In this document: one piece after another, positions 1 through 9,383 of the stretch
How the letters are laid out: every line of letters starts with the position of its first letter
Numbering within the stretch: position 1 is the first letter of the stretch
Assembly (NCBI GenBank): GCA_017470245.1
Contig: JAFUEV010000060.1
Location: forward strand, 91,422-155,421
Length of the DNA: 64,000 nt
Direction: 5' to 3'
DNA from: a bacterium
Lineage (GTDB): Bacteria > Cyanobacteriota > Vampirovibrionia > Gastranaerophilales > Gastranaerophilaceae
Notes under the pieces: generated by a model
Told to the model about the DNA's origin: nothing
The model's database searches: none
The model's input: the letters and a program-made list of their open reading frames with translations, nothing else
Position numbers and translations under genes: made by a program

Positions 1-92
1 TTACTTATCAATTTTATCATATCTTTTAAAAGAATTTATCAAAAAAAATTTTTAGAAATTTTATTTAAATGTATATTTTTAGAGGATATAAC

Positions 93-1967
93 ATGAGAGT
101 TTCATCAATTTATGCATCAAAAGATAAAACTGTTTTTGGACGTGCATTAACATCACAAGAAGAAATAGATTTTAAAAAGACAACAAATGAAGCAATGAAA
201 GAATTAGGTGTTGATAAAGGGATTCGCCTTTTTAAAGTCTTTCAAACATCTCTACCTACAGAATACGGTCAAAATTTGGGCGTTGGTAAACTTAATTCAA
301 CAGAAGCTATTGACTATTTAAAATTTATGGCATTATACACTGGTTCAAATGCAATAAAAATATACCCTACAGGACAATTTGCATCTAAACTAAGGTTTAA
401 TAATTATTATTGTCCCTATGAAAGGTCTTCCACTGCTATAGGAGAAGACAATATTAATTTCCATAAATTAACTAAACCTGAATACGGAAGATTATTAACT
501 GATTCCGATATTAAACCATATCTTATTTCCGATAAAAAAGATAGCGTTGATTATGAAAATGAACTTGATCCTGATACAGGAGCAGCTTTCAAACTAATAA
601 AAAAAGCATACAACAATATGATGTCAGCCCCTAATTTAACTGCATTGGCAATGAAAAGAGATTTCTTCAAGTTTAAGGATTCTTTAAAATCCGATACTTA
701 TGACAGACTTGCAATAGCACCTTATGTAAAAGACTCTGACCCTGACTTGTTTAAAGGCTTTTCTTCATCTTTGGAAAAGAAAGAACGCTTTGAAACTTAT
801 AAACATAAATATTCAGAAGAAATTGATGTTTTTAAATTCGGTAAATTTTTAGCATTAAAAAACCTGCAAGAAGCAAAAGAAAAACTAAAAAAAGATAAAC
901 TAGAATTATACGGTGATTGTCCAATCGGTTTTACAAAAGATGAAGTATTTAGTTTTCCCGATGCATTCTACCCTGAAAATATAACACCGGGTTGGGGCTT
1001 TAGAGCAATAAAATATGAAGATATTCCCAAAGAAGGAACAGAAGCAAACAGACTATTTACGGAAAAAATTTCAGGATTATTGGAAAACTTTGACGGAATA
1101 AGATTTGACGTTGGTTGGCAATATTTTAAACCGAAATTGAGTAAATATGACGAAAACGGAAATCCATCAAGATACAAAATTTCTGTAGGGAATAAAATTA
1201 TCAACCATATAGAAAAAACAGCACTTAGAATAAAAGGAAAGAAATACGATACAAAAAAATTGATATATGAATGTGATGCAAGTCCTGAAGATTTTTCAAT
1301 GTTTAAATGGGATAACGGAGTTCCTCTTGTAAATAAAGGGCTTTCGGGAAGAACCTGTGCTGTTACTTCTGTATATGAACATGCAAATTGGATTGGTTGG
1401 GGAAACCCGCAATTTTATAATCGTTCAGGATTAAATTCATATATTATAGGAACCAATAATCACGATAGTACTCCGTTAAGAGTATTGGCAGAACAAGATA
1501 TTGATAACAGAGGAGATGCGGACATATCACTTTCGAATATAAGAAAAGATAATGTTAAGGCTTTAAGAAAATCTTTAAAAGTTACTCCTGAATGGATAAG
1601 TAAACCTAAAAACTTTATAAATGCCAAATTTGCAGAATTGTTTCAGGCAAAAAATCACTTTATATTCTTTAATGACGCAATAGGCAATGATAAACGTGTA
1701 GCACAAGAAAATATTGACCCTCAAAATTACAGATATAAAATCGGACATGATTACGAAAGACAATACCATCGTATGCTTCAAAAGGGATACGGATTTAACC
1801 TCGCAGAAGTTTTAAGAATTGCGATGAAGGCAAAAGATATGGATATAACAAATCCAACTTTGTATAAAAAAATCGCAAATTATTCAAGAATTCTATCAGC
1901 AAAAGGTCCTGAAACAAAAGTTGAATCAGAAAGGATGAATTATTTGAAACAAAATAATATGATATAA
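93..1967 (+). CDS. Divergent GH77-like 4-alpha-glucanotransferase
   Basis: About 624 residues. Probably transfers alpha-1,4-glucan segments in glycogen or maltodextrin metabolism in the cytosol. The C-terminal half keeps the clan GH-H catalytic pattern: GIRFDVGW near residue 335 (nucleophile Asp), LIYECDA about 60 residues later (acid/base Glu) and GTNNHDST (transition-state Asp). An earlier GDCPIGF resembles the GD(I/L)PIYV motif of MalQ. The N-terminal 150 residues (FGRALTSQEE, then a segment on NLGVGKLNS) are unlike standard MalQ. I start it at 93, not at the earlier ATG at 69, because AGAGG at 81-85 sits seven bases upstream. The family call rests on motifs only; another GH-H glucan enzyme is possible. 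Confidence 0.62.
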   Translation: MRVSSIYASKDKTVFGRALTSQEEIDFKKTTNEAMKELGVDKGIRLFKVFQTSLPTEYGQNLGVGKLNSTEAIDYLKFMALYTGSNAIKIYPTGQFASKLRFNNYYCPYERSSTAIGEDNINFHKLTKPEYGRLLTDSDIKPYLISDKKDSVDYENELDPDTGAAFKLIKKAYNNMMSAPNLTALAMKRDFFKFKDSLKSDTYDRLAIAPYVKDSDPDLFKGFSSSLEKKERFETYKHKYSEEIDVFKFGKFLALKNLQEAKEKLKKDKLELYGDCPIGFTKDEVFSFPDAFYPENITPGWGFRAIKYEDIPKEGTEANRLFTEKISGLLENFDGIRFDVGWQYFKPKLSKYDENGNPSRYKISVGNKIINHIEKTALRIKGKKYDTKKLIYECDASPEDFSMFKWDNGVPLVNKGLSGRTCAVTSVYEHANWIGWGNPQFYNRSGLNSYIIGTNNHDSTPLRVLAEQDIDNRGDADISLSNIRKDNVKALRKSLKVTPEWISKPKNFINAKFAELFQAKNHFIFFNDAIGNDKRVAQENIDPQNYRYKIGHDYERQYHRMLQKGYGFNLAEVLRIAMKAKDMDITNPTLYKKIANYSRILSAKGPETKVESERMNYLKQNNMI

Positions 1968-1988
1968 TAATCATCAACGAGGTTCATT

Positions 1989-3236
1989 ATGTTCTGTTGC
2001 AAAAATTGCGGTAAAAAAATTGCGAATAAATCAACTGTTTGTAAGTATTGCGGATATAAATATAACAGTAAAGCGGAAATTTCAAATATTTCAGAGAACA
2101 TAAAAATTAATGATGATGATATTTTATCATTATTCACTAAACACTTACCCATAAATTTTAATGAAATTGAAGCATTATCAAAAGCTGAAAATATATTAAA
2201 TGTTTCCCCTGCTTTATATGAAATTATATCTAAGAAATTTTTTCCAAAAACAATTAAGGGAATAGTATTAAATTCAAAAATTCAAAAACTTATAGATAGT
2301 GGTGAATTACAATGGATGAAAGCAAGCGGAAATAAATGTTACGGAGCATTGCTAAAAAACGGCAAAATCTTTAAACAAATATCTTTTAAAGATATAAATA
2401 TTTCTCAACTTAATATACCATATATAGCCATTTTGTTCTCAGTCAATAAATTAGTTAATGAAGTTAAAAATATCAATCATAATATCGAAAAAGTAAATAA
2501 ACAATTTCAAATTAACAGAATAAAAGAAATTGAGCACTTCTTTGAACAAATAAATGAAGCCCAAATAACACAAAATAATGATACCCAAAAACGTAAACTA
2601 CAGAAAATTACTGACGAAATAGGTCTGCCTATAAAGCAAATCCAAGGTTATTTTGAAGAAATTTTATTACCCGATATAAACAAAAAGAAAATAAAAAATT
2701 TTAACAAATTGGGTTATGAATATTTTGAATGCATAAAAACGATAACTATCGGCTATTATATAAAAGCAAAAGCATATTACAATTTAAATGATAATGAAAA
2801 TACCGTTAATACCCTTAATGAATACAATAATTATCTTGAAAAAATAAAAATAAACGATAGAAATTCTCTTTTAAAAATCAATTCGGAAATGAATATAAAT
2901 GCTCAATACAATCAGCAAATTATTAATATTGTAGAGAAAATGAAACATTTTTCTTATATAAATTTACAAAAAAATTCTAAACAAATACCAAAGAAAACAA
3001 AATTAAAATATTGTAAATGTTGCAATAAAGAAATTCCCAATAGTACAAAAGATAATGTTTGCAACAGTTGTAAAAAACAAAAAATAAAAAATAATATAAT
3101 TTCTACAGGAAAAAGTATTGTCATAGGTATAGCAGCAGGAGCTGCAATTCCTTCACTACCTATTGCAATAACAACCGGTGCTGTTGCAGGTGCTGTTATT
3201 GGTTCAAAAACGCACAAAACAACCACAAAAAGTTAA
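1989..3236 (+). CDS. Zinc-ribbon protein with C-terminal glycine-rich hydrophobic segment
   Basis: 415 residues, function not recognised. The N-terminus is a zinc ribbon (CKNCG near residue 5, CKYCG near residue 18). A second four-cysteine knuckle (CKCC then CNSC) lies near residues 342-362. The middle is Lys/Asn/Glu-rich and likely helical. The last 50 residues hold an Ala/Gly/Ile-rich stretch (GIAAGAAIPSLP, then GAVAGAVIG) that could insert in a membrane or form a glycine-zipper. It starts 22 nt after the glucanotransferase with a GAGG-like ribosome site, so the two may be co-transcribed, though nothing links their functions. A terminator follows directly. Confidence 0.7.
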   Translation: MFCCKNCGKKIANKSTVCKYCGYKYNSKAEISNISENIKINDDDILSLFTKHLPINFNEIEALSKAENILNVSPALYEIISKKFFPKTIKGIVLNSKIQKLIDSGELQWMKASGNKCYGALLKNGKIFKQISFKDINISQLNIPYIAILFSVNKLVNEVKNINHNIEKVNKQFQINRIKEIEHFFEQINEAQITQNNDTQKRKLQKITDEIGLPIKQIQGYFEEILLPDINKKKIKNFNKLGYEYFECIKTITIGYYIKAKAYYNLNDNENTVNTLNEYNNYLEKIKINDRNSLLKINSEMNINAQYNQQIINIVEKMKHFSYINLQKNSKQIPKKTKLKYCKCCNKEIPNSTKDNVCNSCKKQKIKNNIISTGKSIVIGIAAGAAIPSLPIAITTGAVAGAVIGSKTHKTTTKS

Positions 3237-3251
3237 AATGCAAAAATTTCA

Positions 3252-3288
3252 AAAAGCCTGTTTATGTTATTAGACAGGCTTTTCGTAT
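3252..3288 (+). terminator. Bidirectional Rho-independent terminator
   Basis: AAAAGCCTGT at 3252-3261 pairs perfectly with ACAGGCTTTT at 3274-3283 around a 12-nt loop. The A-run and T-run on the two sides let it end both the plus-strand zinc-ribbon gene and the minus-strand alcohol dehydrogenase operon that stops at 3301. Confidence 0.85.
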
Positions 3289-3300
3289 GTAAATTATATA

Positions 3301-4506
3301 TTATAATGATTCTCTATAAATTGTTGCAACTGCTTCTTTTGTTGCTTTTGTCGGAGCAATGCCTAACAAACCGTCTAATGATGGAGTTGTGAATGCCAAA
3401 TTTGTTAATTTTTCAACATCAGCTTCAGTAAATCCCTCATCTTTCAACTTATTAGAAACATCAACGGATTTTAACCATTCATATACTCCCGTTGCTGCTT
3501 TTTCTGTATCTTCTTTATTTGCTTTTAATCCGGAAACAATAGGTTCTAAGATATAAGCCAATGTTTCTGCTTTTGCAGGATATATATTTCTTATAACAGC
3601 CGGCAATAAAATTGCAAGTCCTAAACCATGTGAAAAATCAGGTTTCATAGCACTCAAAGGATGTTCAAGCGCATGTGTATAATGCAATAAACCGTTATCG
3701 AAACATACACCTGCAATCATTGCAGCATAGCACAAATAATATCTTGATTCTTTATCCTGCGGATTTTTTATTGCTAATGGTAAATATTTAGAAACAAGTT
3801 CAATAACCTGTCTTGCAAGTGTTATTGAATATGGTGAAGCAACAATTGATGTTGCAGCTTCTACAACGTGGTTAACAGCATCAATTGAAACATATCTTGT
3901 TTGTTTTGGAGATAAACCGGCCATTAAAGCAGGGTCATCTATAGCAAATTCAGGATATATGCAATCATAAGCAATTGCAGGTTTATAGTTTTTATCTAAT
4001 ATTGTAGCTACCGCAAATCTGTTTGTTTCACTACCAGTACCGTGTGTTAAATTAATAGCTACAATAGGAACTGCCTCTGTCGGAGTAAACTTAAATTCAT
4101 ACAAGTTGCTTCCTGTCTCGTTCGGATATTTTAAAAGTATTGCAACTGATTTACCTGCATCTGTAGGTGAACCTCCACCAATAGTTATTACGGCTTTTGC
4201 ACCAAATTCTCTTGCCATTTTTGTAGCTTCATCAATTGCATCTGTAGTAGGATTTGGTGTAACTTTATCATAATTGATATATCCGATATTATTTGCCTTT
4301 AATGCTTTTTCAACAACATCCCAAGCACCTGTTGATTTATAAGCATTTTTTCCTGACATTACTATTACTTTATTTATTCCTCGTGCAGCATAAGCTTTTG
4401 CAATATCTTCTATTTTATGTATTGCTCCACAACCAAAATATACAGTTGTTCTTGTTCTTATTTCTTTTACTTCATCAATATCTAAATCTTTTTCCCAAGC
4501 AAACAT
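3301..4506 (-). CDS. Iron-containing alcohol dehydrogenase
   Basis: 401 residues, the usual length of a group III Fe-ADH. Interconverts an aldehyde and an alcohol with NAD(P)H in the cytosol. GGGSPTDAGK near residue 100 is the dinucleotide-binding signature and GTGSETNRFA follows. Candidate metal ligands are Asp/His in DAVNHVVEA and the histidines in THALEHPLS and FSHGLGL. GGAAGGAG lies six bases before the ATG. It is the last gene of the minus-strand hydrogenase operon, 15 nt after the [FeFe] hydrogenase, which suggests it consumes reductant in the same redox balance as AdhE. The substrate cannot be read from sequence; ethanol, butanol and 1,3-propanediol enzymes share these motifs. Confidence 0.9.
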   Translation of the reverse strand: MFAWEKDLDIDEVKEIRTRTTVYFGCGAIHKIEDIAKAYAARGINKVIVMSGKNAYKSTGAWDVVEKALKANNIGYINYDKVTPNPTTDAIDEATKMAREFGAKAVITIGGGSPTDAGKSVAILLKYPNETGSNLYEFKFTPTEAVPIVAINLTHGTGSETNRFAVATILDKNYKPAIAYDCIYPEFAIDDPALMAGLSPKQTRYVSIDAVNHVVEAATSIVASPYSITLARQVIELVSKYLPLAIKNPQDKESRYYLCYAAMIAGVCFDNGLLHYTHALEHPLSAMKPDFSHGLGLAILLPAVIRNIYPAKAETLAYILEPIVSGLKANKEDTEKAATGVYEWLKSVDVSNKLKDEGFTEADVEKLTNLAFTTPSLDGLLGIAPTKATKEAVATIYRESL

Positions 4507-4521
4507 ATACTACTCCTTCCT

Positions 4522-5979
4522 TTATATTTTTGAAATATCTTCACTACTGTTAGCTAATGTATCAATCTGTTTTTTAGCTGTTTTTAAATTACTTATAGTA
4601 GCATTACCGCCAATACAACCGCCCTCACAACACATAACTTCAACAAGGTTACAACCGTTATCGCATTCACCATTTGTTGCATATTTTTTTAATTGTCTTA
4701 TGCTATCTTTATTTAAACCATTAATAATACAAGGATTAACTTGATTTTCATTTTGCAAAGATGCTTTAACAGACTCGGCAACTCCACCTAAACATCCAAA
4801 GTTTCTACCCTGTTTAGAAGCTTCTGTAGCAAACTTAGTTTCAGGCAGTTGTGTTATTTCTATTTTCATAGCAACAAACATAGCACCAAGTTCTTGATAA
4901 TTCATTACAAAATCTATATTTTTATTTTCATAGCCTTCCGCACGTTTTGCAACACAAGGACTTATGAAAACAGTTATACTATCCGGATATTCTTTCTTTA
5001 CCAGCTCTGCCGTATAATACAACGGCGTTTTTGTATCAGATACAAAAGGTTTTATTTCACTTAAATGTTTTTTTATTAATTGATTATAGCCGGCACAACA
5101 AGATGTTGTCATAAATTTTTGACCTTCATCCATTCTTTTCATAAATTCTTTTGCTTCGGTATTTGCAGTAATATCAGCGCCGGATGCAACTTCATATACA
5201 TCATCAAAACCTGCTTGCATAATTGCTGTTTTTAATTGATAAATTGTTCCGGGGAATTGTCCTGCAATAGAAGGTGCCATCATTGCTATAACTTTTTTAT
5301 CTGATTTTTTTAACAATTTTAAGATATCAACTATTTGACTTCTTTCATGAACCGCACCAAAAGGACATGCAGAAGTGCATCTTCCACAATTTATACATTT
5401 GTCATAATCAATACTTGCAAAGCCTGTTTCATCTTTTTTGATAGCATTAACAGGACAAGAATCCTCACAGGGAACCGTTATTTTAACAATTGCCTTATAA
5501 GGACAAGCACTAACACACATTTGACATTTTTTGCATTTAGAATCATCAATAACAGATTTACCGTTAACAATTGAAATAGCACCAAATCTGCAAGATGAAA
5601 CACAAGGACGTGCCACACATCCCTGACACAAATCCGTAACATGTATTCTATTTGTTGCACAACCTTTACAAGCAGCTTGTAAAACGGTTAAATTTTTGTC
5701 ACTGATTTCCGTTCTTTCCAATGCTTTTTTTGCATACGTAGCAAGCGATACAGTTTCATCATCTTCTTCAATAGGAAAACCAAGTCCCGCTATTGTTCTG
5801 TCTTTTATTATTGCTCTTTCTTTATATATACAGCATCTGTATGGAACTTCCATTCCTTTCGGACGCATTGCATAAGGAATCAATCTTGTTTGTTCTTCAA
5901 AATTATCAGAAAGAAATGCTTTTATAATCCTTATTAATATCTCTTTTTTTAAATGTATTGCTTGCCCTGCATTATTCAT
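4522..5979 (-). CDS. [FeFe] hydrogenase (ferredoxin-like domains plus H-cluster domain)
   Basis: 485 residues. Catalyses reversible proton reduction to H2. Order: an N-terminal region with a short Cys cluster (CKGC, CQGC), two 4Fe-4S ferredoxin motifs (CKKCQMCVSACP and CINCGRCTSACP) at about residues 150-220, then the H-cluster domain with TTSCCAGY near 290, SPCVAKR near 338 and VMCCEGGCIGG near 453. All H-cluster cysteines are present, but the first motif has CCAGY where the canonical form is CCPGW. That is closer to the poorly characterised group B enzymes than to classical group A; subgroup is my inference. Its ATG overlaps the stop of the 2Fe-2S gene (TAATG). Maturases HydEFG are not in the window. 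Confidence 0.9.
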   Translation of the reverse strand: MNNAGQAIHLKKEILIRIIKAFLSDNFEEQTRLIPYAMRPKGMEVPYRCCIYKERAIIKDRTIAGLGFPIEEDDETVSLATYAKKALERTEISDKNLTVLQAACKGCATNRIHVTDLCQGCVARPCVSSCRFGAISIVNGKSVIDDSKCKKCQMCVSACPYKAIVKITVPCEDSCPVNAIKKDETGFASIDYDKCINCGRCTSACPFGAVHERSQIVDILKLLKKSDKKVIAMMAPSIAGQFPGTIYQLKTAIMQAGFDDVYEVASGADITANTEAKEFMKRMDEGQKFMTTSCCAGYNQLIKKHLSEIKPFVSDTKTPLYYTAELVKKEYPDSITVFISPCVAKRAEGYENKNIDFVMNYQELGAMFVAMKIEITQLPETKFATEASKQGRNFGCLGGVAESVKASLQNENQVNPCIINGLNKDSIRQLKKYATNGECDNGCNLVEVMCCEGGCIGGNATISNLKTAKKQIDTLANSSEDISKI

Positions 5980-6239
5980 TATTTATTCCCTATTTTTTTA
6001 TCTATAGCTTCCAATACTTTTTCAACTGTAGCTTCAGATACAACTTCATCATCAACCTTTACATAGGGGGCTTTTGAATATTCCCAATTTATGGAGCATA
6101 ATCCCAAACAATTGCTGCCTGTAACTTCTACCTTATCTCCGTATTTTTTTGGAATAATATCGTTTAATTCTTGTAAATTAGCACCACCCATTACAAAACA
6201 GGTTGTTCCTACACATACTTTAACCGAAATCTTTTCCAT
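5979..6239 (-). CDS. Thioredoxin-like 2Fe-2S protein (NuoE/HydC type)
   Basis: About 86 residues. Small electron-transfer protein with the four cysteines of the thioredoxin-fold 2Fe-2S domain: CVGTTCF near the start and CLGLC about 40 residues later. It is the C-terminal half of NuoE without the helical part. I start at 6239 because AAGGAG sits six bases upstream; the longer reading frame begins with residues that contain this ribosome site. Its stop overlaps the hydrogenase ATG, so the two are translationally coupled and it probably carries electrons to or from that hydrogenase. Confidence 0.85.
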   Translation of the reverse strand: MEKISVKVCVGTTCFVMGGANLQELNDIIPKKYGDKVEVTGSNCLGLCSINWEYSKAPYVKVDDEVVSEATVEKVLEAIDKKIGNK

Positions 6240-6249
6240 GTTCAACTCC

Positions 6250-7407
6250 TTATATAAACTGTACATTTACTTTTTTTAGATATTTTTCCTCTAACACTTT
6301 AGACATTTGTTTGATAACATTTTTTCTTATTTCTATTTCAATAGGCAAATTAGGATCATAATGAGCTTTATTCATTTGCGCTCCAACAAGAAAATTGATA
6401 ACATCACTATCTAACAAAAAGTTCATGAGTGTTTTGGCTGCATTATTTTCACTTTTTCCGCTTTCAAGATATTCAAGTGTCTTAGTTAATGTTAATATTC
6501 CTTCAGTAACTAAGTCAACACCTTCCATTTTTGAAAGCCCCGGTAATTTACCCGAATTTGTTGAAATATCTGCAGTAACAGGAATATTTAACTCCCTTGA
6601 TATAATATTTGCGGTTGTACCACCTGAAATGGCTTTTTTACCTTTAAAATCCATAAAAGTTTTTGCATAGTAACTGTCTTTTTCTCCATAGAACGGAGGA
6701 CCTGTAAAGATGAGAGATTCTCTCGGATTACGACAATATATTGATAAAATTGAAGTGTCATCTTTTAATTCTTTATTCGGAGCAATCAATTCTATTTGAT
6801 GTACTAAATATTCACTTAATTTCTTAGATGAAATTTCCGGATCTTCTTGCAATTTATTTAAAATAATTTTTATTAATCCTTTTCTTTCAAGTCCCAAAGG
6901 ATACTGTTTTGACCCCATTGCTACCTGAGTTGCACCATCCGAACAAAATATAATTCTGTCAAATTTTTCAAGAGTTATATTATATACTTTCATTTTTCTG
7001 TTTTTAAAATCTTTTGATTGAATTGTTTGAAACTCAGGACTTAAAACTTCTCCGTTTCTAATCCATATAAAATCGGGATTACCTTCTTCTACAATTTTAG
7101 CTTTCCCGTTTTCAAAACAGTCTATTGCAGAAAAAGTAGAATAACTAATGCCTCTTACTTTACAAACAGGTAATGAGTTCATAATTATTTCACAAGATTT
7201 TTCTATATCAGAATGATTTTCCATAAATTTTAAAAGCATTGTTGCTGTCATACAAGCCAATATATTCGCTTTTATTCCGCTACCCAGTCCGTCTGATAAA
7301 ACAGCAACAACTCTATTCATATTAGGGAACCTGTTTGAGGCAAAGAAATCCCCATAAGCATTTTGATTATATTTCTTTTTTTGTGAACAAGCTATATCTA
7401 TAAACAT
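6250..7407 (-). CDS. SpoIIE-type PP2C serine phosphatase
   Basis: 385 residues. The N-terminal ~220 residues are a SpoIIE/PP2C domain: VAVLSDGLGSGIKA (metal-binding Asp-Gly), a central IIFCSDGATQ, and KDDTSILSI near residue 220 (last metal Asp). The C-terminal ~160 residues are a separate domain (GGTTANIISREL) often seen in phosphatases next to sensory hydrogenases. It starts two bases after the sensory hydrogenase stop, with AGAAGG upstream. Group C3 [FeFe] hydrogenases are defined by such a linked phosphatase, so I infer that the H2 or redox signal is passed to this enzyme, which would dephosphorylate an unknown regulator. Confidence 0.85.
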   Translation of the reverse strand: MFIDIACSQKKKYNQNAYGDFFASNRFPNMNRVVAVLSDGLGSGIKANILACMTATMLLKFMENHSDIEKSCEIIMNSLPVCKVRGISYSTFSAIDCFENGKAKIVEEGNPDFIWIRNGEVLSPEFQTIQSKDFKNRKMKVYNITLEKFDRIIFCSDGATQVAMGSKQYPLGLERKGLIKIILNKLQEDPEISSKKLSEYLVHQIELIAPNKELKDDTSILSIYCRNPRESLIFTGPPFYGEKDSYYAKTFMDFKGKKAISGGTTANIISRELNIPVTADISTNSGKLPGLSKMEGVDLVTEGILTLTKTLEYLESGKSENNAAKTLMNFLLDSDVINFLVGAQMNKAHYDPNLPIEIEIRKNVIKQMSKVLEEKYLKKVNVQFI

Positions 7408-7409
7408 AT

Positions 7410-9137
7410 CTATTTATTACCTTCTTTTGCGTTAGGGTCATAACCTTCTGCTATCGAACTTAACAATAACTCAGTTTCAACCATGTGTTCACCTAAAAGA
7501 CTTGCTATTTCTTGAACTGTTGCAATATTTTTAGTAATAACTTCACGAGCCTTTTGTGCTATTTTGCTTCTGTCCATTTCTGATTTTGTAACATCGGATA
7601 TAACTGCACCAACCAGTTCATTATCTTCGATTGTAAATATACTTATATCATATACTTTATCTTTTATTGCATAATGTTCCTGATGTATTTCTTTGCCTGT
7701 GTCAAGCGCAGACTTAAATAATTCGGGGAATTGAACTATTCTGTCAATACAAGCACCGGTTAATCCGTCGTTACGAGATGTAAATACTTCATACATTTCA
7801 TCACTCAAGAACATGTGTTCAAAAGAATCATTTGCCTCTACTATTTGCATATTTGAATCAACAATAACTACGGCTGAAGGCATACATCTTAACATTGCAG
7901 CAGCCTTTCTAACCGCAATTTTTCTCATATATGATACGCACTGTGAAGGTTCTGCATCTCCTGCAATAAGTGCATTTACAAACTCTCGACAACTTGTATA
8001 TCCGCATCCTGAGCAGTTCAATTCATCATCAACAGAATGTTTACTGATTTTCTTTAGAGCTTTTGATACCTGTTCTATAGAATATTCTATTTTTTCAACC
8101 GGACTCGGATTATATTCGACAGGCACAACCATTTGCGGTTCTTTGGGAACATTATCACGATAACGGGTATTTGCATATATATCAGAAGTTATTAATATTC
8201 TTGATTTTTCACTTGATAAGCAAGGCCCGTTAATACATCCGCCGGAGCACGCAAGCGCTTCCACAAAAATTTTATTATCTATTTTTTCAGGATTAATATT
8301 ACGTAATGATTTATCAAAATCTTCCAATGAACTGACTGCAATAAAAGTAACATCATTTTTATCAATGCCGACTTGTTTTATTGTTTCATTCATCCCGCCT
8401 TCAATAGGATATAAAGAACCTTCATAAGAACTTTCCGGAACAAATTTGCAATCTTCATCAAATTCTATATTTTCTATATCAATAAATTCTTCTTTTATCC
8501 AATAATTGAGTTCATCAAAAGTCAATGCAGCAGACATTAAATCAGGATGTTCATCCGCTTCATTTTTCTTAGCTATACAAGGTCCGATAAATACAACCTT
8601 AATATCTTCTCCCAATTTTTCTTTTAATAACGCACAATGAGTAAGTGCAGGTGATGCAACAGGCGTAATACATTGTGCAAATTCAGGTTTATATAAACGA
8701 ACATAATCATCAATAACAGGACACGCAGAAGAAATATAAAGCCCCGACTTTGCCTGATTTAGCATTTTTGCAGTTTGGATGGAAACTTCTTGTGCACCCA
8801 ATGCCGTTTCCGACACTCCGGCAAAGCCGAGCTTTTTGAGTATGGCTATCATTTTTGAGGGAGGAATATTATATACACCTGCCCAACTCGGAGCTAAAGA
8901 TACATATACCTTTCGTCCGGTGAGAAATAATGTTTTTACAATATCTATATCACTTCTTACTTTTTTTGCTCCGGCAGGACATACTTGAACGCAATGTCCG
9001 CATGCTATACATTTTTCATTAATAACCGATGCACTACCGCTTTGAATACGAATTGCCTTTATATGACATCCTCTTATACATTTATAACAGTCATTACATT
9101 CGTTTTTCAAAGTATATACAGGATATTGTTTTTCCAT
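7410..9137 (-). CDS. Sensory [FeFe] hydrogenase with PAS domain
   Basis: 575 residues, cytosolic. Domains in order: two 4Fe-4S ferredoxin motifs (CNDCYKCIRGC and CIACGHCVQVCP) at residues 12-60; an H-cluster domain at about 65-330 with SSACPVID, GPCIAKKNE and ACSGGCING; a four-Cys FeS motif (CSGCGYTSC, then a Cys near residue 400); and a PAS domain at about 415-530. The first H-cluster motif lacks the Cys-Cys pair and proline arrangement of catalytic enzymes, typical of sensory group C proteins. The PAS domain with the adjacent PP2C gene fits group C3 of the published [FeFe] classification. Likely role: sense H2 or redox state and signal through the phosphatase. AAGGGG precedes the ATG. Confidence 0.88.
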   Translation of the reverse strand: MEKQYPVYTLKNECNDCYKCIRGCHIKAIRIQSGSASVINEKCIACGHCVQVCPAGAKKVRSDIDIVKTLFLTGRKVYVSLAPSWAGVYNIPPSKMIAILKKLGFAGVSETALGAQEVSIQTAKMLNQAKSGLYISSACPVIDDYVRLYKPEFAQCITPVASPALTHCALLKEKLGEDIKVVFIGPCIAKKNEADEHPDLMSAALTFDELNYWIKEEFIDIENIEFDEDCKFVPESSYEGSLYPIEGGMNETIKQVGIDKNDVTFIAVSSLEDFDKSLRNINPEKIDNKIFVEALACSGGCINGPCLSSEKSRILITSDIYANTRYRDNVPKEPQMVVPVEYNPSPVEKIEYSIEQVSKALKKISKHSVDDELNCSGCGYTSCREFVNALIAGDAEPSQCVSYMRKIAVRKAAAMLRCMPSAVVIVDSNMQIVEANDSFEHMFLSDEMYEVFTSRNDGLTGACIDRIVQFPELFKSALDTGKEIHQEHYAIKDKVYDISIFTIEDNELVGAVISDVTKSEMDRSKIAQKAREVITKNIATVQEIASLLGEHMVETELLLSSIAEGYDPNAKEGNK

Positions 9138-9146
9138 TACCGCCCC

Positions 9147-9383
9147 TTATTCAATTTCACTCAATATTTTTTTTATATCATCCTTTGTAACATTTGTATA
9201 TTCTTTATCATTAACTATTATTCTCGGTCCTATTTCGCATTTATTTTCGCATAAAGACCCACCTATTGATATTTTAGTATCCAAATTATTTTCTTCTATA
9301 TAATTTTGTATAAATTCAAGATTTTCTTGATTACCTTTTGCAAAACATGCACTTCCCATGCATATTTTAATTTCTGTTGTCAT
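9147..9383 (-). CDS. Small thioredoxin-like 2Fe-2S protein
   Basis: 78 residues. Cysteines at CMGSACF (near residue 8) and CENKC (near 45) are the 2Fe-2S ligands of the NuoE C-terminal fold. It overlaps the rex stop by 17 nt and ends ten bases before the sensory hydrogenase, so it is probably the electron-transfer partner of that sensor. It is paralogous in fold to the gene at 5979-6239 but clearly diverged in sequence, so each hydrogenase has its own small partner. Confidence 0.82.
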   Translation of the reverse strand: MTTEIKICMGSACFAKGNQENLEFIQNYIEENNLDTKISIGGSLCENKCEIGPRIIVNDKEYTNVTKDDIKKILSEIE

